A stretch of DNA of 64,000 nt from Scytalidium lignicola. Taxonomy: Eukaryota; Ascomycota; Leotiomycetes. Position numbers and translations under genes: made by a program. Shown here piece after piece: positions 22,265-34,147 of the stretch; positions within the stretch are counted from its first letter, which is position 1; the number at the start of each line of letters is the position of its first letter. The stretch is taken from NCBI GenBank assembly GCA_002812745.2, contig NCSJ02000096.1:1-64000 (forward strand), given 5' to 3'. The notes below the pieces were generated by a model that did not search any database, was not told where the DNA came from, and was given only the letters and a program-made list of their open reading frames with translations.

Positions 22265-24573
22265 ATGAATGACGATACTACTAAGAGGAGTGGTAAACCG
22301 AAGCATCGTCGATCCGCAATAGCCTGCAAGCGTTGCAACGAGAGGAGAGTGCGATGCGACGCAAGCGTTCATGGAATTCCCTGCTCAAACTGCAAAAAAC
22401 ACTGTGATCAACACTGCGAACTCATTCAATCTAAGAAAACAAGGTCAGTAGCTTCTCACCCTTCTTCCAAGGCCCCCAGTTACTAACTGGAAGATTAAGG
22501 GGTTGCAGTGGGCGTTACATAGCTACCTGTTCGGCGGAGCCAGTTTCTACACCTCATGGTTTACCACTTCCTGAAAGAGCGTGCCTTACACCATGGCCAG
22601 AATTCTCCTTGGATGTGAGGAAGTTGTTGCATCTTGGGCTTGGAGACTCACAGGTGCCCGCCGCAGGTCTCTCGGTTGGTACATCATCTCCGAGAGAAAG
22701 CTGGTACCTGTCACTTATCCTCGAACTTACGAATAACGACTGTGATCGCCTTCCCGAATCAATTAGTACTCACAATACGTGTGCGCATCATGCACCCATC
22801 AATCCTACTAGCAATAGGAACTACCACCTGCAACGTGACCTAGGCACCCGAGTGCAATCTGAAATACCAGAAATACTTCCATCTGATATCCTCTCGCCCA
22901 GTTTACAAACTCTCCTTGTCGATACCTATTTCGAGAGATTTCATAGCTTTTGTCCAGTAATTAGTAAGGCTAGCTTCCTGGACCAGCTGGGCCAGGGGAC
23001 CGTGTCACGATTGCTTCTACGATGTGTGCTCTTCATTGGAACTGTGCATTGTCACATGAGAACAATATATCGGATGGGATACGACACAAGGAGAGAAGCG
23101 TTGGATGAAATGTTCAGACAGGCGCAGCTGGACTTTGATTCTGGACAGGAGAAAGATGTCTTGACTCTATTGCAATGCTCATTCTTGCTTCATTACTGGT
23201 GGGGTCAAGCACTGTCGTTCAAGGATCCCACGTGGTGGCTTGCAGGTTCTATCAATGCTGCCAAAGCGATGGGATTGAATCGAAAATCTCAAGCCGGTCT
23301 AGCAAGCCGGTCAAGAAAGTCTCTCTGGAGACGAATATGGTGGCTTCTCTATGTTAGTGGTTTCCTCTTCACCTCAACAGCGCGCCTAACGGTCTCTTAG
23401 ATTCGGGATGTGCAAGTGTCAGTGTCCCTAGGCCGGCCAATGTCAATAAACGACCATGACTGTGACGTCGAGGAACTCACCGAGAACGATTTCCCTGACG
23501 AAACCAAGGATACGGCGTTATATGTTATAAGTCAGGCTCGTCTCTCTTTGGCAGGTAAGAGTTATGCGGTCCTCTATTTTAAAGGGTTACATCTAATGAC
23601 AGAAGCCTCGCAAATATCATCTTCCTATTTTTGTCCCTCCGGTCGATACCTGATTTCAAATTCAGTTGGACGACAAGCAGCATCGGACGTTATTCAATCG
23701 GTCATTTCCCGTTGGTCTGCAGGCCTGCCACATGGAATGAGATACGAAGACCGCCGCAATACTTCTCTGGTGCTGAGTCTACACATTACTGAAAGGTATG
23801 ATCGAAGTTCAAGAGCGCCGAGTTGACATATTCCTTAACATATGTCCCTTGAACATAGGTATTACCAGATCATATTCCACCAAAAGCTACAGCGAGCTTG
23901 TGCATATCGTGATGCTAAATCTCGTGATTGGGAAATTATTCTTAACGCGGCTAGAGATATCACTGCACTTGCGGAAGAGATTGTTATGTATTGGGAGCCT
24001 CCACTTTTTCCAATGATTTGGTAAGTTTGAAAATGACAATGAGCTCACTGGGCAACTCTCATCTGAAGTAGCGTCTCCGCCATTTTTGTTTCAATGACGG
24101 TACAATACCTCCGACTTCAATCTACCGACCAGATTCAAAGTAACATTTTGAAACGGTATATAAGATCAAATTTTCTATTCTTGAAGCAATTTGAGCAGTG
24201 CTATAGTCTTGCAGGGTGGATTTGTAGCCTCTTCACCAATGTTGTAAGCAAACTCGAAGAGAACTATACAACCTCTATACCAAATCAGATAGGTGGCACT
24301 AGCTATACGGACGTAGTTCCTGCGCAGCCACAGCAACAAATGGATCAACTTCAAATTATACCACCGATATCAAGGACCAGTACAGAATTTGCCTCTCCCA
24401 ATCCTAGTCTATCACCAGAGATTACCCTATACTCCCCCGAACAGGACAATTTGAACGAAGTCTTTTCTATTAATGGATTATTTGATGGGAATATTTTGCA
24501 AGAGATTAGTTCGCTTCTTCCTGTTCATATGTCACATCTAGACTTCTTAGATTTGTCTGATACCCAGACTTAG
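22265..24573 (+). CDS. Zn2Cys6 binuclear-cluster transcription factor with fungal-specific regulatory domain
   Basis: This is a sequence-specific regulator. Six exons (22265-22443, 22509-23352, 23401-23554, 23606-23795, 23859-24020, 24072-24573) join with consistent phases and give about 676 residues. The zinc cluster near residues 19-52 reads ACKRCNERRVRCDAS followed by CSNCKKHCDQHC, with a basic linker before it. The middle-homology region starts near YFERFHSFCPVISKASFL and continues through LLQCSFLLHYWWGQ, WWLAGSINAAKAMGLNR and RRIWWLLYIRDVQVSVSLGRP, the typical Fungal_trans core. The C-terminus is Ser/Pro/Gln-rich and acidic. The gene is divergent from the exon-deleted MFS transporter and may have controlled it; the shared promoter carries CCG-N6-CGG elements. 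The reading frame is intact. It resembles cutinase-factor-like regulators, but the target is unknown. Confidence 0.92.
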
Positions 24574-25015
24574 ATAATTTTATATGAACAATATTTTTTT
24601 TCTCCGGGTTATATAGTTTTTGTTACCATATCTAGCAGTCGATAAGAGGTAGTATTTTTTTTTTACTAGAAAATTCNTTTTTTGGGCTAAAATCAAAACT
24701 AGTTTAGAATTGTTGTTTCTCTTACTGATTCCTAATGTATGTAAAATTTGAGATATTTATACAATGCTATTGCCAGTGGAATTCAGTAATGTGTAATTAG
24801 TGATGATGGATCGGAATTATCTCTTTGGAGAGGATAGTTTTGTTGAATAGAGGTCAAGCAGCTAGTTTAGCGTTTCCATCAGGTCAGTAGTTTCATATTT
24901 AATCAACAATATTTAAACCATGTATTATGCATGTGTTAACAAATCAGTATTTCTTTTCTGCTCAACTCGATATAGTTTTAAATACACTTATTTCACAGCT
25001 TAAAGATTGAGCTAG
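24574..25015. other. Intergenic region between convergent regulator and D-lactate dehydrogenase genes
   Basis: This AT-rich 442-bp stretch contains an N at 24677 beside a T run. I see no gene or repeat. Confidence 0.5.
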
Positions 25016-26874
25016 TTAAGATTCTTTTTGCACACGAATGACTTTATTGCAGTTCAAGAGACACAACGGATCAAACGCAATTTTCATCTAGAAATAATCA
25101 TATTGTTAGTTTCTGGAACAGGGGCAACAAATGTAGTAAGTGGGAGAAGAGAAGGAACAAAACTTACTCGTCTCATTGTATCCACAGTGCTTTTTCCAAG
25201 TTCCAATTCCAAATAGTCACGTTTAACCAAGCCTATACCGTGTTCCCCAGTTGATGTACCCTTCATTTCAATTGCTCGTTCCACCATCCAATGTACCAAC
25301 TCCTCTGCGACCTGTCGCTTATTCTCATCAAATAGGATTAAGGTATGATAATTTCCATCTCCAACATGACCGAGAATACTCCCGGTCAAACCGCTTGCTT
25401 TGATCCGATCCTTAGTTTCCTGAATGATATCCGCAAGTTTACTAAGAGGAACAGCTACATCAGTAGTCCAGATCTTATCCGTGTCCGACTCTCGAAGGGC
25501 CATCATACTCCAGAAGGCAACCTTGCGAGCTGACCAGAGATCTTCTCTCTCAGCTTGCGATCGAGCGTGTTCAAACGACTTGCACCCATGTCTTTTAGTT
25601 ATTTCCTTCACAATAGACGTGGTTTCATCCACGATTGTGCTAGTGCTACCAGAAACTTTGAAGAAGAGTGTGGGTGATTCCTCCCAAACGCGCGTTGTGA
25701 TGTGAGCTTTATTTATTAAGGACATTTGGATGTCATCCAACAGCTCCACAGCTGCAACACGAATACCACGAGACATAATCGTTTGTACAGCTCGTGCAGC
25801 TGTATAGATATCAGGAAAAGTAGCGATAGCAACCGTTTCGATAGTTGGCTTCACTGCAAGCTTCAACGTAGCTTCCGTAACTAAGCCAAGTGTGCCTTCG
25901 CTCCCAACAAACATTCGAGTCAAATCATATCCTGCCGATGACTTGCGTGGTCGCTGTCGTGTCTTAATTATTGTTCCATCTGATAAAACTACCGTCAGAG
26001 ACACAACCCAGTCCTTCATTGTCCCATAAGCTGCAGCATTTGTTCCTGAGCATCCTGTTCCGACCATACCACCGATCATGGCCCCCGGGCCTGGATCTGG
26101 AGGGAAAAAGAGCCCATCCTTCTCAACTTCCTCGTTAAGGTCTTGCCATCGAACTCCTGGTTGGACAGTACAATCAAGGTCTTGAACATTGACCTCCAAT
26201 ATTCTATCCATTTTTCCAAAATCTATGCATACTCCACCGGTTGTAATGTACTGCCCTTCAATGGACGTACCCCCCGAATATGGTGTAATGGGTAATCGCC
26301 GTCGATGGCAGATTTTGGTTATCTCCGATACTTCATCTGTGGAGTGGGGATATAAGACAATATGGCAAGTCTCTGCCGTTTCCGCTATCCATTTGTAGGA
26401 TTGGAATTCTGACCCGGAGTGGGTGAGCAAGTCATGTGGATTTAAAGATACGTGTTCAGGTCCCAATAAGGAAACAAATTCTTTATACGCTGCTTCGACA
26501 TTCTCATCTGAAAGGTCGTGATAGACGTCGAGATATTCATTAGCTTTCGTAATTGCCGCAGATTGAGGAGCTTGGGAAATGGCTCGATTTCTTGTATAGA
26601 CGCCCCAGGCGTAACCAAGGCCAGCTAGCCCTAGAATGCCGAGTCCTAATATTTACCAATTATAAATTGAAGCAATTACAAAGCATCACTTTTGATGAGA
26701 AATAGACTTACCAATTGCGTTAGTGTTAGACAAATGCCGTTGCTTATGTTCCGAGTCGAAGTCACTCTTGTTAGAAGACAGTCGAATTTGTTTCCTTGTT
26801 AAGGATCTCATGTGCTGTCCGTGATGTACCGGGCTCCGTAGAGCTGTTTGTCTAGTTGGTAGAAAATATCTCAT
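25016..26874 (-). CDS. DLD1: D-lactate dehydrogenase (cytochrome), mitochondrial
   Basis: This FAD enzyme oxidises D-lactate to pyruvate and passes electrons to cytochrome c. Exons 26874-26712, 26645-25168 and 25087-25016 join in phase and give about 570 residues. The basic N-terminus plus the hydrophobic run LGILGLAGLGYAWGVY fit an inner-membrane-anchored mitochondrial protein. The FAD-binding PCMH domain shows PYSGGTSIEG, CTVQPGVRWQDLN, FFPPDPGPGAMIGGM, GTGCSGTNAAAYG and FVGSEGTLGLVTEATL. The C-terminal FAD-oxidase domain shows GHVGDGNYH and GTSTGEHGIGLVKR. A 24-codon last exon supplies the conserved FDPLCLLNCNKV, where most relatives have DP..LLNP.K. The related D-2-hydroxyglutarate dehydrogenase is less likely given the order and spacing of motifs. 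Confidence 0.92.
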
Positions 26875-27392
26875 TTCTACAAATCTAACATATAGATAAT
26901 TATTTGTAGCATGGTGTTTCTAGAGCTTCGAGAGGTGTGATATAGCTTTTCGCCGAGTTTCTGGGATACTGTTTNCCCCCCCTTTACAACACCATAGCCG
27001 AAGCTCTGGGGAAACTCCACAACGATCGAGGGAATTTCCTCCATAGCCGACGAAGTGTCCACCAATCTAATGAAAGGCGCTTCGTCGGGTTGTCAACTTA
27101 ATCAATTCTCTGCCGCTTGAGTTAGGAGGTGGTCGGTCAATAGTCCCTGGTCTTGCCATATTTAGCCTTGCAAAAAAACCAAAAAAACAAATTAACAGTG
27201 GGATTGTGCAAGTTTTTGACTATTTCAATCCTTTAAATACGGTCAGGTCTCACTTCTATAGCCGTTAACTTTACATGTTATCATTGTTTGAGAGAGAGAA
27301 ACTCTGTACTTACCCTTCAGTGATCGGAATCTAGACTATAATAATTGGCAATTAGTTTAACACGGCATATTCAAGAGTGCTAGCTATTCGTC
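26875..27392. promoter_or_regulatory. Divergent promoter between D-lactate dehydrogenase and dihydroxyacetone kinase genes
   Basis: The 518-bp region lies between two divergent carbon-metabolism genes. It contains an N at 26975 beside a C run and an A-rich stretch near 27173-27190. A 62-codon frame on the minus strand spans the N and is not credible as a gene. Confidence 0.45.
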
Positions 27393-29459
27393 ATGCATAG
27401 TAAGTTTTCCTAGCTAGAATTCTAATTATTTGATTTCAACAAAATTCGAATCTGTTTATGTACTCTACACGTATTTAGAAGAAGAGATAAAACTGTTGCA
27501 AAATCAACGTTTGCCACACTCTGTACCATATGAAGGAATGCACGACTGTAATATTCCTATACTGACTATTCACGAATAGCAAAGCATTTCTTCTCCGACC
27601 CAAACCAACTCGTAATTTCCGCACTAAAGTCCTTTGTTATTACCAATCCATCTCTTGCGTTTGACCAGGAGGACAAGATTATTTTTCGACGCTCAGGTGC
27701 TGTCCCACAAAGTAGGGTCTCTATCATCAGTGGTGGCGGTTCCGGACACGAACCTGCATTTGCGGGACTTGTTGGCAAGGGATTGTTAACTGCATCAGTT
27801 GCAGGGACCATTTTTGCGTCTCCCTCATCAAGACAGATCTGTAAGGCTGCACTAGAATGTGTTGACACGGGAATGGGAGTTCTTATCATTACTATGAATT
27901 ATACTGGAGATATGCTAAATTTTGGGTTGGCTGCTGAAAAGGCCAGGCTAACCGGGAAGAAAGTCAAGTTTCTTTCCGTCGGCGATGATGTTGGAGTGGG
28001 ACGCTTGAAGAGTGGTAGTGTTGGTCGTCGTGGTATTTGTGGAACTGTCTTGACCGTCAAAATTGCAGGCGCCTTAGCTGAAACGGGGTAAGTTTGCTCT
28101 CTCCGTTACTCATTCGGTGTCAACTTACTAAATAGACCTTTAGCGCATCACTAGATGAAGTTTATCGCGTTGCAAACCTTGTATCAGAAAACCTCGTATC
28201 ATTGGGGGCATCTTTAGATCAGGTGCATGTGCCTGGTCGTGCTATATTTCCTGCCACAATACCACCAGACGAGGTCGAAGTCGGTGTGGGAATCCACAAC
28301 GAGTCGGGCTCTTGTCGACTGAAAAATGGTGATCTATCACGCTTGATTGACCTTTTATTACTACAACTTTTGGATGAAAATGACCAAGATCGTAACTATA
28401 TTAGGCGCCAGCCGGATGATGACTTTGTCTTGCTTATCAACAACTTAGGAGGACTGAGTCCACTGGAACTAGCAGGTATTGTAACTGAAGTATGTTCAAA
28501 GCTTGACACAAAATATTCAATCCGGCCGGTTAGAACGATACATGGAACTTTCTTAACAAGTTTAAACGCCCCCGGGTTCAATATCTCACTTCTAAGAATC
28601 GTTGATACAGGTCTAGGAGAAGGAAAATCTTTGCTAGACTTGTTAGATGCCCCGGCAGAAGCTGTTGGCTGGACATCCCCAATAACATCAAGTACTTGGA
28701 AAGCATTTTCATCTAACGCTCCAGCTGGATTCACAAGTTCTCCCAGTGTAGAACACTCTGCAAGCAATTTAAGAGGTAGGCAGATGTCACCTAGGATGAG
28801 ATCATGGTTGATAACAGGCTCGAATAGTTGACTATGAAACTTTGAGCAAGTGTCTTAGTGGAGGCTTAAGAAGCATCATCGCTGCAGAACCTTCAATAAT
28901 TCATTTCGACACCATTGTTGGTGATGGCGATTGTGGGGTTGGATTAAAGCGTGGAGCAGAAGCCGTTCTCGAGCTAATGCAGAAACATGTTTCTAAGGAT
29001 ACACATATAGATATCGTGTATATCTTGAGCAACATTACTGGGGTTGTTGAGAGAACCATGGATGGTACTTCAGGGGCTGTTTATGCTATTTTTTTAAACT
29101 CGCTTACAAATGGCGTGCGTGAACAGGACACCACATTTTCCAGTCGAATCACAGTAAAAACCTGGACGGATGCACTTGACTATGCTCTATCTACTCTCTT
29201 GAAATATACACCAGCAAAAATTGGTGATCGCACGCTTATGGATACTCTAATTCCCTTTTGCAAAACTTTAGTTGAGAGCGAGAACATACATACCGCCATC
29301 CATGCCGCTCGAGATGGTACCGAGGCGACCAAGAACATGAGACCAAAACTTGGCCGCTCTGTCTACGTAGGTTCTGAAGAGAGGTGGCTTGGAAAAATTC
29401 CTGATCCTGGAGCCTATGGGTTATTCGAATTCTTAAATGGGCTTGCAGGGAGTCTATAA
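27393..29459 (+). CDS. DAK1: Dihydroxyacetone (glycerone) kinase, ATP-dependent
   Basis: The enzyme phosphorylates dihydroxyacetone, linking methanol/glycerol use and detoxification to glycolysis. Four exons are inferred: 27393-27399, 27580-28087, 28144-28775 and 28828-29459, about 592 residues, the usual size. The 7-bp first exon gives M-H-T, producing the family-typical MHTKHFFSD start after a 180-bp intron. Domain DhaK shows SGGGSGHEPAFAGLVGKG and the GDDVGVG loop; the substrate-linking histidine region is IHNESGSCR, in place of the more usual H-x-E-x-G. Domain DhaL shows DTIVGDGDCGVGLKRGAEA and MDGTSGAVYAIFLNSL, with the acidic residues that hold Mg-ATP. The tiny first exon is the least certain part. 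The gene is divergent from the D-lactate dehydrogenase gene. Confidence 0.92.
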
Positions 29460-30213
29460 AATAGGAAGAATAGAATCCTTATTTATTTACAGCAATGTAT
29501 TGTACCTTATATAACTGCTGAAAACATATCACGGGGACTGTACAAAACTTAGTGGCCATACTCGTTTAACGACTATTAACGAATAAGAAAAGTTATAAGT
29601 GTCAGGGTCGACCAGTAAACACGTGAAGGATAACAGCTAGGTAGCAGCTAAGTAATAGTTGGATGACGACTAAACTGATTCTAATTCAAAACTTATAAAG
29701 ATAGAATACAAATTGATCTCTAACCTTATAAAGAGGAGAGGAAACCCTCTTTTATAGACAAAACTTAGCTGTAAGGTAGCTGCTTATGCATGGACTCCTC
29801 CGCCTTTGTCTTACTCCTACTTCCACGTAACTCACACACTGAATAACCTGACAGTAAGTGAAAAGTTAACAATTATCCTTTAACTATCTCCCTGTCTGGT
29901 AAAAATGGAGTCACTTATGCAAATTTATGCAAATTTAACTTTTATGACAGGTTTTCTTTGATTTTAATAGCTCAGTTAATTATATAACATCTTATTAAGC
30001 ATAAAACTCTACATATACAAAGCATAAAGTCATTCAAAATGCTCTTTACGGCTCATTAAAATGTTTTGCGACTGCGGAATGACCCCTCCAAGGCTAGCTA
30101 GCCTGACCCCGCCACAAACAAAATTTCTGTTTTCAGCTTTAATCTAGTGCCTCGCACTCCCAATTTTTTACCTTTCACTCCGTCATAACAATTTATAATT
30201 ATCAATTGAGGCC
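29460..30213. other. Intergenic region upstream of ADE5,7
   Basis: This 754-bp region lies between two plus-strand genes. Its centre is occupied by the solo-LTR-like element at 29600-29853. The rest, about 360 bp next to ADE5,7, is AT-rich and includes a direct TATGCAAATT repeat around 29917-29938. Confidence 0.5.
29600..29853. mobile_element. Solo-LTR-like element, 254 bp
   Basis: The segment starts TGTCAGG and ends CCTGACA, a perfect 7-bp terminal inverted repeat with TG...CA ends as in retrotransposon LTRs. Flanks are ATAAG on the left and GTAAG on the right, a 5-bp near-match that fits a target-site duplication with one change. Two TATAAAG boxes inside suit an LTR promoter. No reverse transcriptase or integrase frame lies nearby, so it would be a solo LTR. 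Its 3' end sits about 360 bp before the ADE5,7 start. Confidence 0.6.
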
Positions 30214-32580
30214 ATGGGCTCAACAGAATCCGTCCGAATCCTTTTGGTAGGAAATGGAGGGCGGGAGCATGCTCTAGCTTGGAAACTATCCCAATCGCCG
30301 AGGGTCGAATCAATCATAGTAGTTCCAGGCAATGGAGGCACATCATCATGCCCAAAGGTCTCCAACAACGACACGGTTCAACTTGATGATTATCCTGGGC
30401 TGGTAGCATTAGCTCGCAAGAATAATGTCAATTTAGTGGTCCCAGGACCAGAAGCGCCGTTAGTTGACGGCATTGCTGACTACTTCAAAGAAGCCGGAAT
30501 TAGATGCTATGGCCCATCAAAGCTCGCTGCCAGAATGGAGGGAAGCAAGACATTCTCGAAAGATTTTATGAAGAAATACAATATCCCAACGGCGGCATAC
30601 GAGAACTTCTCCAACTATGAGGAGGCTAGCAAGTATCTGGACAGTGTCAAACACAACGTCGTCATCAAAGCAAGCGGATTGGCAGCAGGCAAAGGAGTTA
30701 TCATCCCAACCTCAAATGAGGAAGCCCAGACTGCGCTGAAGGAGATAATGCTTGATAAAGAATTTGGATCAGCTGGTGATGAGATTGTCATTGAAGAGTA
30801 CCTCGAAGGAGACGAACTTAGTATTCTGTCATTCTCTGATGGCCATACAATTCAATCCCTGCCACCAGCACAGGATCATAAGAGAATCTTCGATGGAGAT
30901 CAGGGACCTAATACAGGTGGTATGGGTTGCTATGCGCCTACAAATATAGCAACGAAGGAACTCATCAAAGAAATCGAACGGACAATTCTCCAACCTACTA
31001 TAGATGGAATGAGGAAGGAACGTTTCCCATTTGTGGGGACTCTATTCACTGGCTTGATGATAACTAAAGATGGACCAAAGGTCTTGGAATATAATGTCAG
31101 ATTTGGGGATCCAGAAACCCAAACACTCATGCCTTTAATAAGCCGAGACACCGATCTAGCTGAGATCATGATAGCTTGCACAGAAGGCTGGCTTGATGCT
31201 GTATCGGTCAAGGTGGATTCAGGATATAGTACGACGGTGGTTGTCGCTGCAGGAGGATATCCTGGATCCTATGCTAAGGGCACCCCTATGCAGGTTGATG
31301 TACCACCAGCAGACACGGTTATATTTCATGCCGGTACTGCCGTGAAGAATGGCAAATTACAGACTTCAGGTGGGAGAGTCATTGCATCAACTGCAACAGC
31401 GAAAACTCTCGAGGATGCCGTGAAGAAAGCATATGTGGGAGTTAATTGTATTTCTTTTGATAAGATGTTTTACCGTAAAGATATTGCGCACAGAGCATTT
31501 AAGAAGAAATCAGACGCTCCAAAGGAGGCTCTAACATATGCTTCTGCAGGTGTGGACATTGAGGCGGGGAATGAGTTCGTGAATAGGATTAAAAAAGCTG
31601 TAGCTTCAACACGAAGAGCTGGAGCAGATGCAGAGATTGGAGGGTTTGGAGGGGAGGTGAATCTCAGTGCAGCCGGTTATGCGAATGCCCCGATCATGGT
31701 GGGCGCGATTGATGGTGTTGGGACGAAGCTTATGGTCGCACAGATCATGAAGAAGCATGACACTGTAGGCATCGACCTCGTTGCTATGAATGTTAACGAT
31801 CTGGTAGTCCAGGGGGCGGAGCCAGTTATGTTCCTTGATTATTATGGCTGTAGCAAGTTGAGGTTGGACAATGCGGCAGCATTCGTGGAGGGAGTAGCAA
31901 CTGGGTGCATTGATGCCAATTGCGCTCTGGTAGGGGGTGAAACCGCAGAAATGCCAGGCATGTATCAACAAGATGATTATGATGCAGCAGGTGCAGCCAT
32001 CGGAGTTATGTCCAAAGATCTCCGGCTTCCACGAAAAGAAGATATGATTGATGGGGATGTCCTTCTGGGTCTAGCGTCGAATGGGGTTCATTCAAATGGA
32101 TTTTCGCTGGTTAGGAGGATTATCGCAAGGGAAAATATTTCCTATAATGATGTTGCTCCTTGGGACAAGGAAACTTCAATAGGGTTGAGCTTATTGACAC
32201 CTACAAGGATATACGTTCAATCTCTGTTGAAAGTTACTAACAAAAAACTCATCAAGGGCTTGTCCCATATTACAGGTGGTGGCTTGATAGAAAATGTCCC
32301 AAGAATGCTTCCATCCCACTTAGCTGCTGAAGTTGATGTTGCAACATGGCAACTTCCTTCAGTATTTAGATGGCTCAAGGAGCATGGAAATGTCACTGCT
32401 AACGAAATGGGTCGGACATTCAATACTGGAGTTGGTATGGTTGCCGTTGTTAGCAAGGAAAACGTTAATCAAGTCATCTCTGAGTTGGAAGCCGTGGGAG
32501 AAACAGTTTACACTATTGGGAAACTTATTCCAAGGTCTACAGAAGGATGCATTCTAAAGAATCTAAGCACATGGGACTAA
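30214..32580 (+). CDS. ADE5,7: ADE5,7 bifunctional GAR synthetase / AIR synthetase
   Basis: The protein catalyses two steps of de novo purine synthesis: phosphoribosylamine-glycine ligase (GARS, N-terminal half) and phosphoribosylformylglycinamidine cyclo-ligase (AIRS, C-terminal half). It is a single exon of 788 residues, matching the yeast fusion (802). GARS shows RILLVGNGGREHALAWKL, the ATP-grasp segment VVIKASGLAAGKGV, DHKRIFDGDQGPNTGGMG and EYNVRFGDPETQ. AIRS begins near residue 440 and shows IGGFGGE, VDGIGTK-like IDGVGTKLMVAQ, DLVAMNVNDLVVQGAEPVMFLDYYGC, ALVGGETAEMPGMY, SNGVHSNGFSLVR and HITGGGLIENVPRMLP. All motifs are intact. A solo-LTR-like element lies in the upstream region. Confidence 0.97.
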   Translation: MGSTESVRILLVGNGGREHALAWKLSQSPRVESIIVVPGNGGTSSCPKVSNNDTVQLDDYPGLVALARKNNVNLVVPGPEAPLVDGIADYFKEAGIRCYGPSKLAARMEGSKTFSKDFMKKYNIPTAAYENFSNYEEASKYLDSVKHNVVIKASGLAAGKGVIIPTSNEEAQTALKEIMLDKEFGSAGDEIVIEEYLEGDELSILSFSDGHTIQSLPPAQDHKRIFDGDQGPNTGGMGCYAPTNIATKELIKEIERTILQPTIDGMRKERFPFVGTLFTGLMITKDGPKVLEYNVRFGDPETQTLMPLISRDTDLAEIMIACTEGWLDAVSVKVDSGYSTTVVVAAGGYPGSYAKGTPMQVDVPPADTVIFHAGTAVKNGKLQTSGGRVIASTATAKTLEDAVKKAYVGVNCISFDKMFYRKDIAHRAFKKKSDAPKEALTYASAGVDIEAGNEFVNRIKKAVASTRRAGADAEIGGFGGEVNLSAAGYANAPIMVGAIDGVGTKLMVAQIMKKHDTVGIDLVAMNVNDLVVQGAEPVMFLDYYGCSKLRLDNAAAFVEGVATGCIDANCALVGGETAEMPGMYQQDDYDAAGAAIGVMSKDLRLPRKEDMIDGDVLLGLASNGVHSNGFSLVRRIIARENISYNDVAPWDKETSIGLSLLTPTRIYVQSLLKVTNKKLIKGLSHITGGGLIENVPRMLPSHLAAEVDVATWQLPSVFRWLKEHGNVTANEMGRTFNTGVGMVAVVSKENVNQVISELEAVGETVYTIGKLIPRSTEGCILKNLSTWD

Positions 32581-32950
32581 ATTATAGCCGGGGGAAAAAG
32601 GCGTTAGGAGTGATACCAGCATCTATTTGAATATATAACTGGGAAAGTCTATATATTGAATATGATAAAATTGCGCTTTTATTAGTAGCACATGATCTCC
32701 ATGTTTACGAAACCACAACAAACAAAAGCATTTTTAAAAGAATCGATGCGTGTGTTTTCATTTACAAGTCAGATAGTGTTTAAGATTTATTGGTGATGAC
32801 TATATAGTCCGCCTATATTTTAAATATATATAATACTATTCTGCTTTCCGCTAGAAGCTCTAGACTTTGGTAACTGTGTAGTGAACTAAGCGTACGGCAG
32901 TGCTCAATGAGTTCCCCCACCCCAAATATTTGTTACTTCTAAGGGTCAAA

Positions 32951-32991
32951 ACTAGGATGAGACTAGGATGAGACTAGGATGAGACTAGGAT
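32951..32991 (+). repeat. 11-bp tandem repeat, about 3.7 copies
   Basis: The unit ACTAGGATGAG is repeated exactly three times followed by a partial copy. It is a short minisatellite in intergenic DNA. Confidence 0.9.
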
Positions 32992-34050
32992 CGTGAGATT
33001 TTATAATTACGAACAAGGCGCACGAACCTTATTACAGTATCGACCTATTTAGGTTATATTTTTGTGGAGAAAGGATCCATAAGGCTGAGATCTGAGCAAA
33101 TCGGCTGGTTGCATCTTATCGTACTCGGTGCCCGATAAAGCTAGCAATTACATAAGCACTCAATTCCTGACAGATGTGGGGATCGAGGGTGAGCGCGCTG
33201 TAGGACCCTTGAGTAGCTGAGCCACCAATCAACCAATTAAATGGTAGGTTACGGTAAAATAAGAGGGAGAGTGGCTTGTATACTGCAGCCACATTATTGT
33301 ACTACCGGTACGGGGTACTCCGTACAGCTACTACTAGACACAGTCCCCTAGTTTTGGGTCAAATTGTTGTCTTACTTTTGCTATCGTATCTACAGTTACC
33401 GCTTTCCTAATAACTTACAGTATTTCAGAGAACTGTAGAAACTCTGCCTTAGGCATTGAGTAAAAGTGGTCTCAAAGTATCCTCTGGGGCCTGAGGATAC
33501 ATATCAGGAAGGCGGTGCCCAGAAATATGGTGATTCCAAATGCACCTGCATCAAACAAAAACAACTTGATATGTTTTCAAATCATCAATCTTGCCACAAC
33601 ACATCTTTCAAAAAAAGTTTTGAAAGTCTCAGATCAAAAAACTTCATTAACATTATGTATGCTAAATGCCGATTATCAAAAAATTTATGGCTTGAGCGAT
33701 CGAATAGCTTTTACAGTACGACCCAGCTGAAAAAAGGCAGAATATTCATGATCGCTCGTAAATAACTATTCTATTATATAGCTACGTTATGCGCTATAGC
33801 ACATAAGTTGTATGCTATCTTAGACAATCCAGAGCAAGGTTTGTTTTCTTGACACCATTATGTGCAGAAAGTTAATAACTTCTAAGACCTACAGTACTAT
33901 CAAGCAAGAGGTCATTAAGGTGGCCGTCATTCGAGGTTATCTGACGAAACAATGACATCTTAGTCAATCGTGATGAGAAGAGTTGTCCTCGAAATGCCTC
34001 TACGTTACAAGATTGAGTTCAAACAACGAAATTATAACAATTTACGATTA

Positions 34051-34147
34051 CAGTCCTCCCCTGAATCGGTGTCGAGTGGCAAGATTATATAAGTTATTAA
34101 AGTTAATCATAAACCTTGGTTCATTTTAAGAGGACAAGGGAGGACTG
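34051..34147. mobile_element. MITE-like element with TA target duplication (Tc1/mariner or pogo type)
   Basis: The 97-bp segment begins CAGTCCTCCCCTG and ends with the reverse complement of CAGTCCTCCCTTG, so 12 of 13 terminal bases are inverted repeats. A TA dinucleotide flanks both ends (34049-34050 and 34148-34149), the signature of Tc1/mariner and pogo/Fot1 insertion. The interior is AT-rich and too short for a transposase. The structure is plain in the sequence; membership of a family is inference. Confidence 0.72.

Noticed and set aside
33466..33765. 99-codon plus-strand frame
   Set aside because: Low-complexity Lys/Ser/Asn-rich sequence in AT-rich DNA with no motif, family resemblance or splice context.
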